Source: Symbiodinium sp. CCMP2592 (Eukaryota; Sar; Dinophyceae; Suessiales; Symbiodiniaceae). Taken from it: a DNA stretch of 64,000 bases. The position numbers were made by a program, and so were the translations under genes. Each line of letters begins with the position of its first letter. Position 1 is the first letter of the stretch. This document shows, one piece after another, positions 10,930 through 23,409 of the stretch. The stretch spans positions 654,094-718,093 of the forward strand of contig CAJNDT010002768.1 of NCBI GenBank assembly GCA_905221615.1, given 5' to 3'. The notes under the pieces were generated by a model that was given only the letters and a program-made list of their open reading frames with translations, was not told where the DNA came from and made no database searches.

Positions 10930-12765
10930 TCCAGTTGTATGGAAGGATAGTCTCTGCAATGTCTCGCTCGGTCTTTGCAAAATAGGTCCTCAACATAGGA
11001 TGTTGAATCCCGAAGAGCCTTGCTTCGTGCTTGTATTCAAGCTCCTTCGCACGGAGAAGGATTGAATACCAATCGTCTGGCGCAAGACCTGTTGCGAAAA
11101 GAGTGCAGATGAACTCAGGATCCAGGTCCTCTTCTTTCAACAATTCAAGCACAAGGCGTCGGGTCGAGTCCACGTCGAAAGGTTCAAGTTTCTCTATCCA
11201 CGACTTGTACAATCCTGGAATCTGGCTTGCCGCAACACCTGCACCTTTGTCGTCTAGAAGGACCGACATATCGAACACCGGATCAACATCTATGGTCTTC
11301 CCAAATCTGATTTCAGAGAAAGAGATGTTAGGCAGGCTTCGGAGACTCTCGGGAAAGAACACCGCCTTTGATTCAACCGCTGTTCTGAGTGTAGGATGGA
11401 GGTTGGGGAGACATGCTTCATCGATAACTGGCCAGCATTTGTTTCTTTCGACATATGATTCTATGAATCTTCTGCAAAAACTCCGCAGGTTTTCTTTAGA
11501 GCTGTCTGATCCACAGATCTGCTGGAGTGTTGCTTTTTCAATGTCTTGGACATTGCATCAGACATTCGGATCTCCGCGTGCCTGAAGAGCTTCTCTACAC
11601 CATAGAGCTGCGAGTACTGTTCCACCCGCATGTTCATGGATCTGATCTCCTGGTAAAGAACAGAGAGACATCTCCTTCCTTTCAACTTCTCATCTTCAGC
11701 TGCAAGTATCGGTCCCAACCTCTGGTCCTCGGCATTGAGGACGTCAACAATATCTGCTGTCGCTGACTTGATGACATTCCCTAATTCCTTGATTGTCCTT
11801 GTTGAGTCTTCCGAGGTCAACTTAACAGTGGCCGCATCTCCGAAAGCGGTCACACGTTTGATATGCCGATAAGGAACCGAGTCGGGAAGATGCAACTCCC
11901 TAAACAAGAATTGGTGTAGGATGAATCTTGCCCGGTGTTTTGCAAACCCGTACTCATCCAAAAGTTCGTTGTAGGAAACCAAGTAGACATCGGAACTTTC
12001 ATCTCTCCCTCTGGAAATTTCTTCCGACAACTTTTCTGAGTCATACTCTGAAGCCCAAGACACATGCTCATCGAGCAACTGCATGTTGTCTTCTCTCGAT
12101 ACGTCGACACTCAACGGGCTGTTCTTCCCCAAAGGTCTCAAGAAGCCGTGTTCCCACCCCACGATCAGTTCAAAATCATTCTCTCGTCTCGCTATACGAA
12201 CGATCTTTCTGTCTCGAAGTGGTAGTTTCTTCAAGGACCTCATCTCTTCACAGGCTCGAAAGAAGAAAGCTCTCCAAGAGTCGAGTTTGCAGATGTCGCG
12301 CCATTCTTCTGAACACGCAATACTTGGGACAGCCCCAATCGATGATCTGGTGAGTTCTCTCCCTTGGTCTGACATTACTGAATCAAGGATACTATCGAAC
12401 ACTTTTTGAGAGATCGATTTCCCGTGCTCTTCATCTCTTTGAAAAGCACCTGTATCTGGAGAAGGAGCAAGTACAAAGGCGAGAGATCTCCACCTCAGGC
12501 TTGATGTGTGGAGTCTGACTCCATGACTTGTTTTTGAGACTTTTCCGATAGCTGTCTTCAGGCTTTTCGCCTCTATTTCAAGATGCTTTGGAAGCCTCCG
12601 TTCTTCAACCCCTGCGTCCCTATTCCTCTGGTTCAGGCCCGAAATTTCACCGACGAGAAGACCTTTCTGTTCTTGGTGCAAAGCTGTTTTTAGCTCTTTG
12701 TCCTCTTCGAAGAGATCACGACCTATGTGAACACCTTGACTTTCTTCCTCATCGTCCAAGCTCAT
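10930..12765 (-). pseudogene. endogenous mononegavirus-like L polymerase fragment (N-terminal ~600 residues)
   Basis: From an ATG at 12765 a 434-codon frame runs to 11461. A second frame, open from about 11540, continues to about 10930; the two switch near 11.53 kb at a short homopolymer (plus-strand T-run 11534-11538). The protein opens with an acidic MSLDDEEESQ stretch. Before the break is a FRHAEIR segment that may match the GHP region of L proteins. After it come LRSFCRRFIESYV...CWP, then DDWYSILLRAKELEYK, EARLFG and LRTYFAKTERDIAE. The last cluster matches the motif F region of negative-strand RNA virus L proteins (KERE...RLF...R.YF..TE). It falls roughly 580 codons from the start, where L proteins have it. 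Similarity ends just after this block, before the polymerase palm (motifs A-C), so the enzyme core is absent. The assignment rests on motif recall; a divergent unrelated protein is possible. Confidence 0.62.
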
Positions 12766-12820
12766 TCTCTCTATAGATTCTTCATCCCTCTTCCTTCGTA
12801 GGGGGATACTGATAGAAGAT
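12766..12820 (-). other. leader of the composite insertion
   Basis: About 55 nt lie between the inferred 5' insertion boundary and the ATG of the L-like frame. It is A/G-rich on the minus strand and could be the 5' untranslated part of the viral mRNA. No dinoflagellate spliced-leader remnant (GCTCAAG end) was seen. Confidence 0.35.
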
Positions 12821-12862
12821 GTTTAGGGCTTCGGGTTTCAGGTTTAAGGTTTAGGGCTTAGG
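12821..12862. repeat. right copy of putative ~42-bp target-site duplication
   Basis: Gapless partner of 4508-4549, starting GTTTAGGGCTTCGGGTTT. See that entry. Confidence 0.6.
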
Positions 12863-12939
12863 ACCAAGGCTTTGAACGCTGAACCCCCAACCACCCAGTC
12901 CCAGAAGGGACCTCTTCTGTAGTATAGTACCCTAAATAC

Positions 12940-13041
12940 GGTTGATGATAAAAACCCTGCATCACCCATAATAGGGAATATACCATAATTCCCATATTTA
13001 GTTTAGGGTCCTTAAGGTACTGCAGGATTTTTATCATCAAC
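12940..13041. repeat. MITE-like inverted repeat, family A
   Basis: Complete unit; left end GGTTGATGATAAAAACCC, right end inverted AGGATTTTTATCATCAAC. Confidence 0.75.
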
Positions 13042-14111
13042 AGTAGTAGGATCCGGATAGAGCCCTGGTATAGTAGTACCCTAACTAGTAGGATCCTAAC
13101 AAAGTACCCTAATATAGGATCCTAATATAGGACCTTAATGTGGTGCCCTCAGTAGAAGGATCCTACCGCCAGCCACTTGGAACTGTCTGGTGATTGGTAC
13201 GGGATCTGGGAATGGATCCCTATAGAATAATAGTGTCGTAATCCATGCCCCCATTCCCTACTAAGAACCAGACAGACTTGGAAACCAAATGTTCAAAATC
13301 CCAAATCTGACATGGACCAAATCGGACAAGGTTAGGGTTTAGGGGTTTAGGGGGTTTGGGGTTTAGTGGGTGCAAGTGAGCAGATAGTGGTCCGGAAGAT
13401 TCTAGTCTCAATGGTGTTTGGGACATGCACCTGAACTACGTACCTCGGAACTTAGACCTTCAGGGTCGAAAGCAGCACCTATATTGTCAGCCGTTTGGTG
13501 CCACACCTTCCAATCCCTGATATGGTTTAAGGCATATTCCTTGAAATACGGAATTTTGGAATGTCTGGGGTGCTCGGGCCAGAAAATCCTAAAGGATACA
13601 TTCGAAGAACCATTCCTGGCCCACCGCCCGAAAACCCTAAAGCACTCCGCTCTACATGCATTGGCATTAGTACTAGTATCAGTATTAGTCTTAGTATTAG
13701 AACTGACCTCCAAATGTAGAACTTGTCTTTGGATACCGACTCTACCCGTATGTGAGGATCCTAGGATCTACCCCCCTCCTTCCCCCACTAGGCCACTGAA
13801 ATACTCTAGAGAACCTAGGCCCTAAGCCGAACATCACAGAGTCGGCACAGCATGGGGATCTTCCATCTCCTGCCTGCCGTGCGGACGCATCGGGGCTTTG
13901 CAGTTCGGGGCGGATATAGGGTTGATGGTTCAGGATGCTGCAGTCTTGGGTTTCGGGTTAGGAGCTAAAGGCTAAAGTTAAACGAACTGTTGGTTTAGGG
14001 TTTCGAGTTGAGGGTTACTTTACACGACCATAAACTGCTTTTTGGTAGGTTCTTGTTATAAAACCTGCTATGAAATTTACAGGGGCCCTATCCAACAAGT
14101 AGGTCCTGGTA

Positions 14112-14244
14112 GGTTACTTGGAGGGTCATGGGACTTAGTAAGTAGGGTTATAAGTACCTTGAATGGGCTTATAAGTAATTATATAAGTATAGTTACCTTA
14201 TCTACGACCCCAGGTACTCAGTCCCATGATCCTCTAAGTAGACC
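14112..14244. repeat. MITE-like inverted repeat, family D
   Basis: Ends GGTTACTTGGAGGGTCATGG and inverted CCATGATCCTCTAAGTAGAC; inner arms are ACTTAGTAAGTAGGGTTATA-like. Related units at 21088-21186, 21387-21503 and 59044-59164, and a half copy near 2606-2712. Confidence 0.7.
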
Positions 14245-15477
14245 TTAAACCCTAAACGCCATAGACCCCTTTAAGGAACCCTATAGATCCCTTTAAAGAG
14301 CCCTTTAAGGACCCTTACTAAGTCCCATGATTCCTCAAGTATGGCAGGTTTAGAGTTGAGGTTCGGAATGAAAAGACCAGCTCTTGCCTCTCTGCGGTGT
14401 CGCAGATGGTGCCTCGAGCCACAACGGAAACACCTCCGGTGCCAGGCTCCTATACCCTAACCCCTAAACCCTAAAACAACCCTTAACCCTCGTGATCATG
14501 GTTTCTGGAGCATTCGTGAGCCTTCGACTTCGTCTTTTGAGATGAACTAGAGGTTCGTTTTGGGATTGCGTCGATGACAATTGTGGTCCGCTTCGTGGTC
14601 AGAGGGTGAAGGCTTTATTTAGGGTTTAGGGCACAGGGATTTGCGGATTTGGAGTATGGTTTTTTGTTGTGAAGGCCCATTTTCCCACCCTGCTACAGTC
14701 GGAATACCTAGGATTTAGAGTTTCGGTCTTAAGGTTCAGGGATTTAGAGGTTTAGGGGCCTAGGGTTTCTGTGGACTGAGGGTTTGTTAAGAAGGCATGT
14801 TGCCTGTGCTTCGGATGGATGTGTGTGAAGACCTTTACACACTTCGTTAGGGGGGGGTCGACAGATGTTTTAGGTGTGTGTCATGTATCATGGGTGACAT
14901 AGAGGTAGATGAGCACGTTTCGTTGCACTGGGGGTTTTCCTTTAGTAAGCTGCATGATCTGTACTGATGTAAACTCATATTCCACCTCAGCCAGCGAGTA
15001 CAGACCCCTCGTTTCCACAGGAAAATTTCAGTTTAGGGTTTTAGGGTTTAGGGTTTAGGGTTTTTGTGTCTGAAACGGCAGTCTGTGAGTGGTGCTATGC
15101 ATAATCTCTGAACGGGCCTCAGGATTTTTTAGGGCATCTAAGGTTTAGGGCTCCAAGGAATAACCACACACTGTTCCGGAGCATCCTCCTAACTGAATTG
15201 CCCGAATCAAAATTTCGAGCAAAGGAAAAGCCAAGATAGGGGACTCGCAACTAAACAACTAAACCCTAAATTCCTTCATCCTCTCTACAAGATCCCCTTG
15301 TTGCAGCCCATAGTCGCAGGGTTGCGATCATCTCCCGCGTCACCGTCCAGGGGGCATCGAGCAGCACATCGTCAACGTAGCGGCAGCCGAGAACCTTCAA
15401 CTTTCGTGGGTGTCTAGCTGAGTCTAGCACTTGTATGGGGGTGCTGGTACAGGTCCTAGCGTATGCGTTTCGGGGTT

Positions 15478-15589
15478 CTACCTATAGTCTCCACTGCAGT
15501 TCCTTTATGGGTTACGCTATAGCATCCTTATTCCTAATTATGTACTTGGTTAAACCAACAAAAGGAACTACAATGGACACTATAGGTAG
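15478..15589. repeat. MITE-like inverted repeat, family C
   Basis: Ends CTACCTATAGTCTCCACTGC and inverted CAATGGACACTATAGGTAG, about 112 bp. Better matched arms occur in the copy at 19421-19536. Duplicate at 42468-42579. Confidence 0.75.
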
Positions 15590-15660
15590 ATTAAGAACTC
15601 ATGGGGAGACGCTGAGGTGAGGGATTCATGACCTCATGTCTGAGCAACAAGAATTGATAT

Positions 15661-15755
15661 TTTCCGAACATTCGGGGTACCTTATTTGGGGGTCCTTATA
15701 ACAAGGATCCTGCTATTTAAGGTGCTATATCAGGGCCCCCTATTTTCGGAAGCCC
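15661..15755. repeat. MITE-like inverted repeat, family B
   Basis: TTTCCGAACATTCGGGGTAC at the left, CCCTATTTTCGGAAGCCCC at the right, with the family core AAGGATCCTGCTATTTAAGG. Duplicate at 42651-42745. Confidence 0.7.
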
Positions 15756-16002
15756 CCCACTGGCTTGAAAGCCAGTGCTTCTGAGCCTCCCGCGCTGAGC
15801 ACACGCTCTTGCATGTTCATGATGGGGTAGTTGGAACCACGATGTTGGTTCACTACCTTGGACTGGGATGGGATGCTGTTAGGCAGTTGAGTACTTACTC
15901 GTTCTTAGCCATCGATTCCCGTAGCAAGGAAAACGGGGCATTTGCAATCAGCAGGCATACACGTGTGTATATAAATGCAGTATATACATATACACATGTA
16001 GA

Positions 16003-16045
16003 TACATACATATGTATATATATATATATATACATATACATGAAC
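16003..16045. repeat. AT-rich (TA)n / (CATA)n low-complexity tract
   Basis: Runs of TATATA and ACATATA, part of a longer CATA-rich stretch from about 15960 to 16095. Duplicate at +26990. Confidence 0.8.
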
Positions 16046-16726
16046 ATGTATAAATGCATCTGTATGCATGTATACTGTATACATATACAGATATGCATCA
16101 CATGCTGCATCGGGTCTACCTAGACCCATGAATTGCCCGTTGTTCAGGACTTTGTGTAACTCAGGAAATCACAATCATCATTCCGGCAGAGAACGCAGAT
16201 GTGTTTTTCGAAAAGGCCTTCAGGTCACGAAGAGCCCATGAAACAGCTAACTGCATTCGTGCAGCAGTCAGCCAACCACGGCTTCGGCCGACATTTCCCA
16301 TCTCAATAGAAGCTTGGCACTTAATTATACAGTATTGGATTTCCTAGCCATGGCACTCAGTCAGGATGGCAGTTGCGGTCGTAGTAGCAACCCGAAGAAA
16401 AGCAGGATCGAACAAGCACCACAGGATTGATCCGGATGGCGAGACTAACGTCCGTCGTGACCCTGGCAAGCTGCTCTTTCGTGACATAACAGTAGCAACA
16501 GCCATGCTGATACAAGACGCAAGGCTAGGACTGGTACATTGGTACCCGAAGTATCAGCATGCAAGAAATGTGTATTGACACTGGGTTTCTGGGTGACCCC
16601 TGAATAATGACGGTAATTACCCAAAAAAGGCTACAATGGTACTACTGAGGAGCCTAAAACAACCGTACAGGAAGACAGACTACCTGCTGACAGCACGTCT
16701 ATGTTTCATAATCGTACATGCCCCTA

Positions 16727-16825
16727 AGGCTCCATGTGCCGATATAGTATATACCTAGGTCTTAAAGTACATATAAGGGGACCCCTTTAAGGCTTCAGCA
16801 TCTACTATAAAGGTACATCGAGCCT
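16727..16825. repeat. MITE-like inverted repeat, family E
   Basis: AGGCTCCATGTGCC at the left and an inverted GGTACATCGAGCCT at the right. Duplicate at 43717-43815. Confidence 0.65.
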
Positions 16826-17159
16826 CAAACCCTAAATCCTAAACCCTTATGATACCCTTTATAGAACCCGTAAAGGAACCCAAAACCCTAATATGGGTGC
16901 ATTGGGCCCAAAGTATATACTATTTGGATACATGGACCCTTAGGGTAATATAGGGGCCTTGATTAGAATAGGGTTTTGGGACCCTTTACACTATGATTAT
17001 AAATAAGGAACCCCAAACATAGTTTTACCTAATTATTAACTATTGATTGAAGATGTTGTACACTTGATCCTTTTCATATTGTATGTTCTACAGTCAGGTT
17101 CAACGTTCCTCAACAGCCGGTCGAGTGGGCCGAGCAGAAATAACTGGCCGCATCTACAC

Positions 17160-17262
17160 GGGAATTTCCGAAAATTAGGGGTGCTGTATTTGGGGTTCGA
17201 ATAATAAGGATCCTACCATTTAGGGCACTCTATTTTTGGGTCCCCTAATTTTCGGAAACCCC
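17160..17262. repeat. MITE-like inverted repeat, family B
   Basis: Well-matched arms: GGAATTTCCGAAAATTAGGG and inverted CCCTAATTTTCGGAAACCCC. Duplicate at 44150-44252. Confidence 0.8.
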
Positions 17263-17455
17263 TACACTGTATCGGGCAAGCCAAACAGTCGATACGGGAA
17301 GACCAAGACACCCTCATACGAAAATGGCTTCTTTATCTACGAGGCTTGTGAAAATTTGGTGAGACTACTCTATGGGTTGCATGCGCGACTGGAGAACTTT
17401 ACATCAGATTGATGGGCAGCCTTATCGCATAAACATGATGTTTCCTCGGATACCC

Positions 17456-17557
17456 AGTAACCTAAGAATAAAAAGGCCTCTCTTTTTGGTATTGGGTAAC
17501 TTTATAATTTATAAGGAACCTAGGACTACAAAAAGGGAATAAGGGTACTACTGGAGA
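17456..17557. repeat. interspersed ~100-bp repeat, family K
   Basis: Shares GTAACCTAAGAATAAAAAGG and AACCTAGGACTACAAAAAGG with 60674-60773, with a short internal length difference. The ends are weakly inverted (CCCAGTA / TACTACTGG), so this may be another MITE family. Duplicate at 44446-44547. Confidence 0.6.
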
Positions 17558-17861
17558 TCCTAGTTTCGCTATATCCAGTACGTCTTGAGATGGTGGCAAC
17601 AGGCAATAAAAGAGGCCAGCGTATGCCATGTGTGCTCAGGAAAGCTGGAAGGTACAGCTTCTAAAATACGCGTCGCGAGTGACGCATGGCTGGCGAACCT
17701 TTGGCAGCGGGCCTGAACTTCGCATAAAAGCTGGAAATGCTGAGTTTCCTGGTGCAAAAGAATTCTTAAGTACAGTGGGAGAAAAACCATAAGCCTATAC
17801 CCTAACAACAGATGCAAACCCGAAGCCCAAGTACTAAAGCTTGATCCACAAACGTGAAACG

Positions 17862-19060
<1,199 letters not shown>

Positions 19061-19420
19061 GAACACACGATGTGGATCTTCGTAAACACGTGGATTTCGT
19101 CATAGCACTTCAGCACAAAGCTCTCTGTGTGAATCCTGATTTGAGGGATAATCGAGTTGTTAAACCAGCTTTCCAGTCTCCCGGTACCTCAGCCCACCAC
19201 AGACTACGTCTGTTCGGGTCCTGATGCTAGTAAAGATGTCACAGGGGCCAAGAAGACTGGGCAGCTCAAGGTGGGGTTTACAGTCTTTTGAGGGCCCTCA
19301 ACGCTGCATCAGGTTCGCGATCTCGCTGCACGGGAACGGTGGGCCCTGAAGGCCTTGTTCTGACCACTCGTGGGCCCGTGGAAGACCGGGTCCCCCTGCA
19401 CTTAAAAGGGAAAAGGCTTC

Positions 19421-19536
19421 CTACCTATAGTCTCCATTGTAGTTCCTTTTTCTGGTTAACCAGTTTTATGGTTAGGATCCGATAATAGAGTTTTTGGTTA
19501 ACCAAAAAACGGAACTACAATGGAGACTATAGGTAG
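19421..19536. repeat. MITE-like inverted repeat, family C
   Basis: Near-perfect arms: CTACCTATAGTCTCCATTGT and inverted ACAATGGAGACTATAGGTAG, 116 bp, with an inner TTGGTTAACC inverted pair. Duplicate at 46411-46526. Confidence 0.85.
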
Positions 19537-19650
19537 AGCTCATCAACAAAATGCTGGGTTTAGCGGTTCATGGATTAACCGGGAAGTGGGCCCCACTCCC
19601 GAAGCAGCCACGAAGGCAAAGGCCCCTACTTACCTCTTGATGAGAAACGG

Positions 19651-19752
19651 TAGTTTCCGAAAATAGGGGTACCTTATTTTGGGGGTCCTTATATAATAAG
19701 GGTCCTACTATTTCGGATACTTTATTAGGGTCCCCTATTGTCGGAAAGTCCC
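19651..19752. repeat. MITE-like inverted repeat, family B
   Basis: TAGTTTCCGAAAATAGGGGT at the left, CCCCTATTGTCGGAAAGTCC at the right. Duplicate at 46641-46742. Confidence 0.8.
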
Positions 19753-21087
19753 AAATAGCAGTGCCCTTTAACGGCTACTTGGGGGGTCCTGGTGGGGGTT
19801 TAGGAGTGAGCATCGAAGTCCACAAGTTCAGGCGTTTAGGGTTGAGTTTTTTTCTGTAAGTGCAGGGTTGAGGGTTCAGGGTTTAAGGGTTCACGCGTTT
19901 AGGGGTTTGCTTTTTTGGGGGGTCTAGGGTTCGGGGATTTGACGGTTTAGGGTGCATCCGGAGTTCCTGGGTCAACTTGAGCAGGCCAATTTGTACAAGA
20001 AGGGCAAGGGCATCGGTCTGTCTCCCGGTGAGCCCAGTACTCCGTCGTAACGTAATTGAGGGTTTAGGGAGTAATATTCCTCAGATTCCTGCACAGGATC
20101 TCGTTCTGATATGAAGCACATTCCTCGGTTCAGGCGTGTTGAGCTCACCGGGTTGTCGATTGCGGCCCTCACGGTGCTTCTTGTCAGGTTCGTCGGGAAC
20201 AAGACCATTTGTGCTCATGGTGAGACAGCTTCTGCTTCAAAACAATCGAACTTTCTGCAGCTCCGGGCCCATGTGCCAGGGTTTGGGAGCCCTATATAGA
20301 TAAAAACGCTTGAACTCCTGAACCTCGACTTCTAATTTCAGGAACCGATCTTATGTATCTGAGCGCTACACCCCGAAGTCCGAGAGCCTACTTGTAGCAG
20401 TGAATGTTTGGTAAGGATATCGCTGACTGATTATTTCAATGAAAGAACGACCATCATCAACGTCAAACCACAACGCCCGAAACCACCTAAGGCCTAGACC
20501 TCGCCTACCCGATACTCTAAACCGCTAAACTCCCTCGCACAGCTGAGACGCTAGAGCCTGAACCCCCCAAAGCCGGAAGCTAGAAACCTCACTGTAAAAG
20601 AACCCTTCACAAGAACCCCTTGTAGGAACTCTAAATCCTAAATCCTAAACCACCTTTTAGAGGAATCCCTTGCAAGCACCTAATCCAGCTTACATAGTCG
20701 GCACCTTATACAAGAACCCCTTACAGCAAACCTTAAGCCCTACACCTCAAAAAGGGACCTTCTGGGAACAAAGGAACCCCACCGTTTAGGGTACCCTTGT
20801 ACTTGCAGTAACCTTGAGAAGTCCTCTAGGAGACTTAACCCGTAAACCCACAAAGGGATCCTTCACTGAAACCTTACAGGAATTTTTAGACATCCCAGAA
20901 CCCTGAATTGAGCAATATGCCGTTTCGGAGTCACAGGGCCGGGCCCTAGACCCTAACCTAAGCCCGAAACCCTAAATCCTAAACCCCTAAACCCCTAAAT
21001 CCCTGAACCCCTTCCTTTAAGGGTTCCTTTAAGGGCTCCTAGTGTTCCTAGGGCTCTAAACCCTAAGCCGCTCAGGACCCTTCTTAA

Positions 21088-21186
21088 AGGCTCATGGGAC
21101 TTAGTAAGTAAGGTTATAAGTAGGTTAAGCCCACTTAGGGGACTTATAACCCCAATTATAACCTACTTACTAAGTCCCATGATCCT
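21088..21186. repeat. MITE-like inverted repeat, family D
   Basis: GGCTCATGGGACTTAGTAAG and inverted CTTACTAAGTCCCATGATCC. Duplicate at 48078-48176. Confidence 0.8.
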
Positions 21187-21386
21187 CTAAGTTGCCTAAA
21201 CTACCCCTTATAGAACCCCTATATAGATCCCTTAAAGGAGCTCTTTTAAAGCAACCTACTTACTAAGTTCCATGATCCTTTAAGTAGACTCAGGGCTCCG
21301 AGCCAAGATCGGTAGTCGGAGCACGACAAGTCGGACACGAGCCAGCGCAGCCCGTCGGGGATACTAACCTGTGGCTTAGAATGCCT

Positions 21387-21503
21387 TACTTACAGGATCA
21401 TGGGGCTTAGTAAGTAGGTTATAATTGGGCTTATAAGTCCCCTAGGTGGGGTTTTTTCCTAATTATAACCTACTTATAACCTACTTACTAAGTCCCATGA
21501 GCC
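21387..21503. repeat. MITE-like inverted repeat, family D
   Basis: TTACTTACAGGATCATGGGG and inverted AGTCCCATGAGCCTGCAAGT. Duplicate at 48377-48493. Confidence 0.8.
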
Positions 21504-23078
21504 TGCAAGTAGGGGTTATGGTTTATGATTCAGGGTTTAGGATTTCGAGTTTAGGGTTTAGGGCTCGTGGGAGGGCATAGGGAGAAGAACCTGGGGCTTA
21601 GGAAAGCTCTTGGAATGGGCTTTGTAGGGGTTTGTCGGGTTTTCGTCAGGGCTTTCAGGGATGAGCACCCCAGACCCTAAACCCTAAACCGGGTTGCAGA
21701 GGGGTACCGGGGAGTTGACACAGGCTTTAATGAGGTCTTACAGCGTCCGGCGGTTCGCGCTGGAGGCCAAAGCTTAGTCTTTGAATACAAAGGCCTGGAA
21801 AATAAGAATGGGGTTTTCAGCATTTTACACTATAACCCTAAGGCTCATAATGGCCCAAAAGCCTTACATAATACGGTCTTTAGGCCCAAAAGCCTCAACA
21901 TATGAGTCCTTAGAGCCTTAGGGTAACTATAATAAGGAACCCTAGCAATAATATTGGTCATATTCTAGGCCCTGACAAGATGTCGGGGGCTTCGCGCTCG
22001 GGTTTCGGGCATCGTTTGGGGTTTGGTAAGGCGGGTAGACGGGTAAGGTTTAGAAATTTTTGGCTCAGGTTTCAGGGTATAGGGCCTACTTCACGGCATG
22101 GGGCTCAGAGTATTGTCAGGCGTGTGTGATTTAAGATGACTTCAACATAGGGCTCTACCCTTTCGGCTTGTAGAAAGAAATCCCACCACCCAAACCGTAG
22201 CCTAACCATCTAAACAAGAAACATGCCGAAAAAGAAAACCTGAGCACCAGGGAAAGCAACTGACTGAACCCGCTCCAAGATGCCCTTGTCCTTTTAGAAA
22301 TGATAGACAGAGCCCTATACCTATATCCCTTAGTAGGAATTATTTAAGAAGGTCTACTAGCCGGTCTGTTTATTCTTTTTGGAGAACCATGAAAAAGGAC
22401 AAGGCTGCTCCAAGAAGCCCTTGATGGGTTTGGGGTATGCCATAGAGCTCCTGATACTTTGGGACGCTCAAGACTTGGACATCTGAGGTCCCAGAGAGAC
22501 CCAGGTGCTTGTCTTCAGCAACGATAAAACCTGAACCCGAAACCCTAAACAAACCCTGAATCCCAAACCCTTACCCCCAAACCGTAAAGGTAGGTTTAGG
22601 AATTAAATCTCTGCCAGCAACCATCGGGCGATGCAGTCGTCGTGGAAGGCATGGCCACATGGCAGTACCTCTCTTTACAGCAGCTTGGTGGCGAAGGCGC
22701 GGGGTCAGGGGTCATCACAGGCTCGGAAGCCTAGAGGCCAAAGCAAAAAGCTTAGCGTTCTGCTATTGGGAAAGCAAGAACCTAAAGCATAAACCGTAAT
22801 TAAACCTTAAACCCTAAACCCTAGCCCCCAAACCCTAATCCCTGAACCCTATACTCTCATCCCTAAGCCCTAAACAGCAGCGAGGGACGCAGACTTGGGT
22901 GTCCGGCTGGAAGTCCTCCAAGCAACAGATGCACGTCTTCTGAGACGATGAACCGATAGAAGCTGCTCTCCAGGCTTCCTAGGCTTCCATAAGGCAGTAG
23001 CTTAAGGTGTGTAGGGTTTAAAGGTTTAGGGTTTGAGGGCTTTAGGATTTAGGGAGGTTTTTGATGGTTTTGATATGA

Positions 23079-23178
23079 GGAATTTCCGAAAGTTAGGGGT
23101 ACCTCAATATGGGGTCCTTGTAATCAGGATCCTACTATTTAGGGTACTATATTGGGGTCCAGTTTTTTTGGAAACACC
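23079..23178. repeat. MITE-like inverted repeat, family B
   Basis: GGAATTTCCGAAAGTTAGGG at the left; the right arm is degraded (TTTTTTTGGAAACACC). The core AGGATCCTACTATTTAGGGT is intact. Duplicate at 50069-50168. Confidence 0.7.
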
Positions 23179-23309
23179 CTCCTAGGCTTCCGTCAGGCAG
23201 TAGCTTAGGGTGTGCAGGGTTTAAGGGTTTAGGGTTGATAGTACGTTTTGGGTACTCCCCGTTAACTCTCCAACCCTCAAACCTCAGGGACTTAAACCGA
23301 AGCTCCTTA

Positions 23310-23409
23310 AGGCTCCATGTACCCATATAGTATATACTTAGGCCTTAAAGTACCTACATAGCTACCCCTTTCAGGCTTAAGTATCTACTATAAAGGTACA
23401 TGGAGCCTT
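23310..23409. repeat. MITE-like inverted repeat, family E
   Basis: AGGCTCCATGTACCCATATA at the left and inverted ATAAAGGTACATGGAGCCTT at the right. Duplicate at 50300-50399. Confidence 0.8.

Larger units (their letters stand above)
4551..12820 (-). mobile_element. composite LINE insertion with a viral L-gene fragment at its 5' end
   Basis: Read on the minus strand, the unit starts at 12820. It has a ~55-nt leader, an L-polymerase-like reading frame (12765 to ~10930), a pre-endonuclease segment, an endonuclease, a reverse transcriptase, a further long ORF region, about 170 nt of trailer and an A8 tail (T-run at 4551-4558 on the plus strand). Both flanks are telomere-like DNA and share an imperfect 42-bp direct repeat. 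All coding parts have the same orientation. No telomere-like words or MITEs lie inside, unlike both flanks, which supports one insertion event. Frame breaks in every segment suggest it is inactive, or that the assembly has small indel errors. Confidence 0.6.
12863..14358. other. gene-free telomere-like / MITE DNA
   Basis: No gene is supported. The stretch holds a family A unit (12940-13041), short repeats of GTACCCTAA and AGGATCCTA words (13066-13150), a TTTAGGG cluster near 13330-13360, and a family D unit (14112-14244). Confidence 0.65.

Noticed and set aside
10823-12820. Other mononegavirus genes (nucleoprotein, glycoprotein) near the L-like fragment
   Set aside because: Nothing resembling them was seen; only the L segment is present.
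20111-20299. Small plus-strand frame with a hydrophobic stretch (LTGLSIAALTVLLVRF)
   Set aside because: Isolated and short, with no supporting context.
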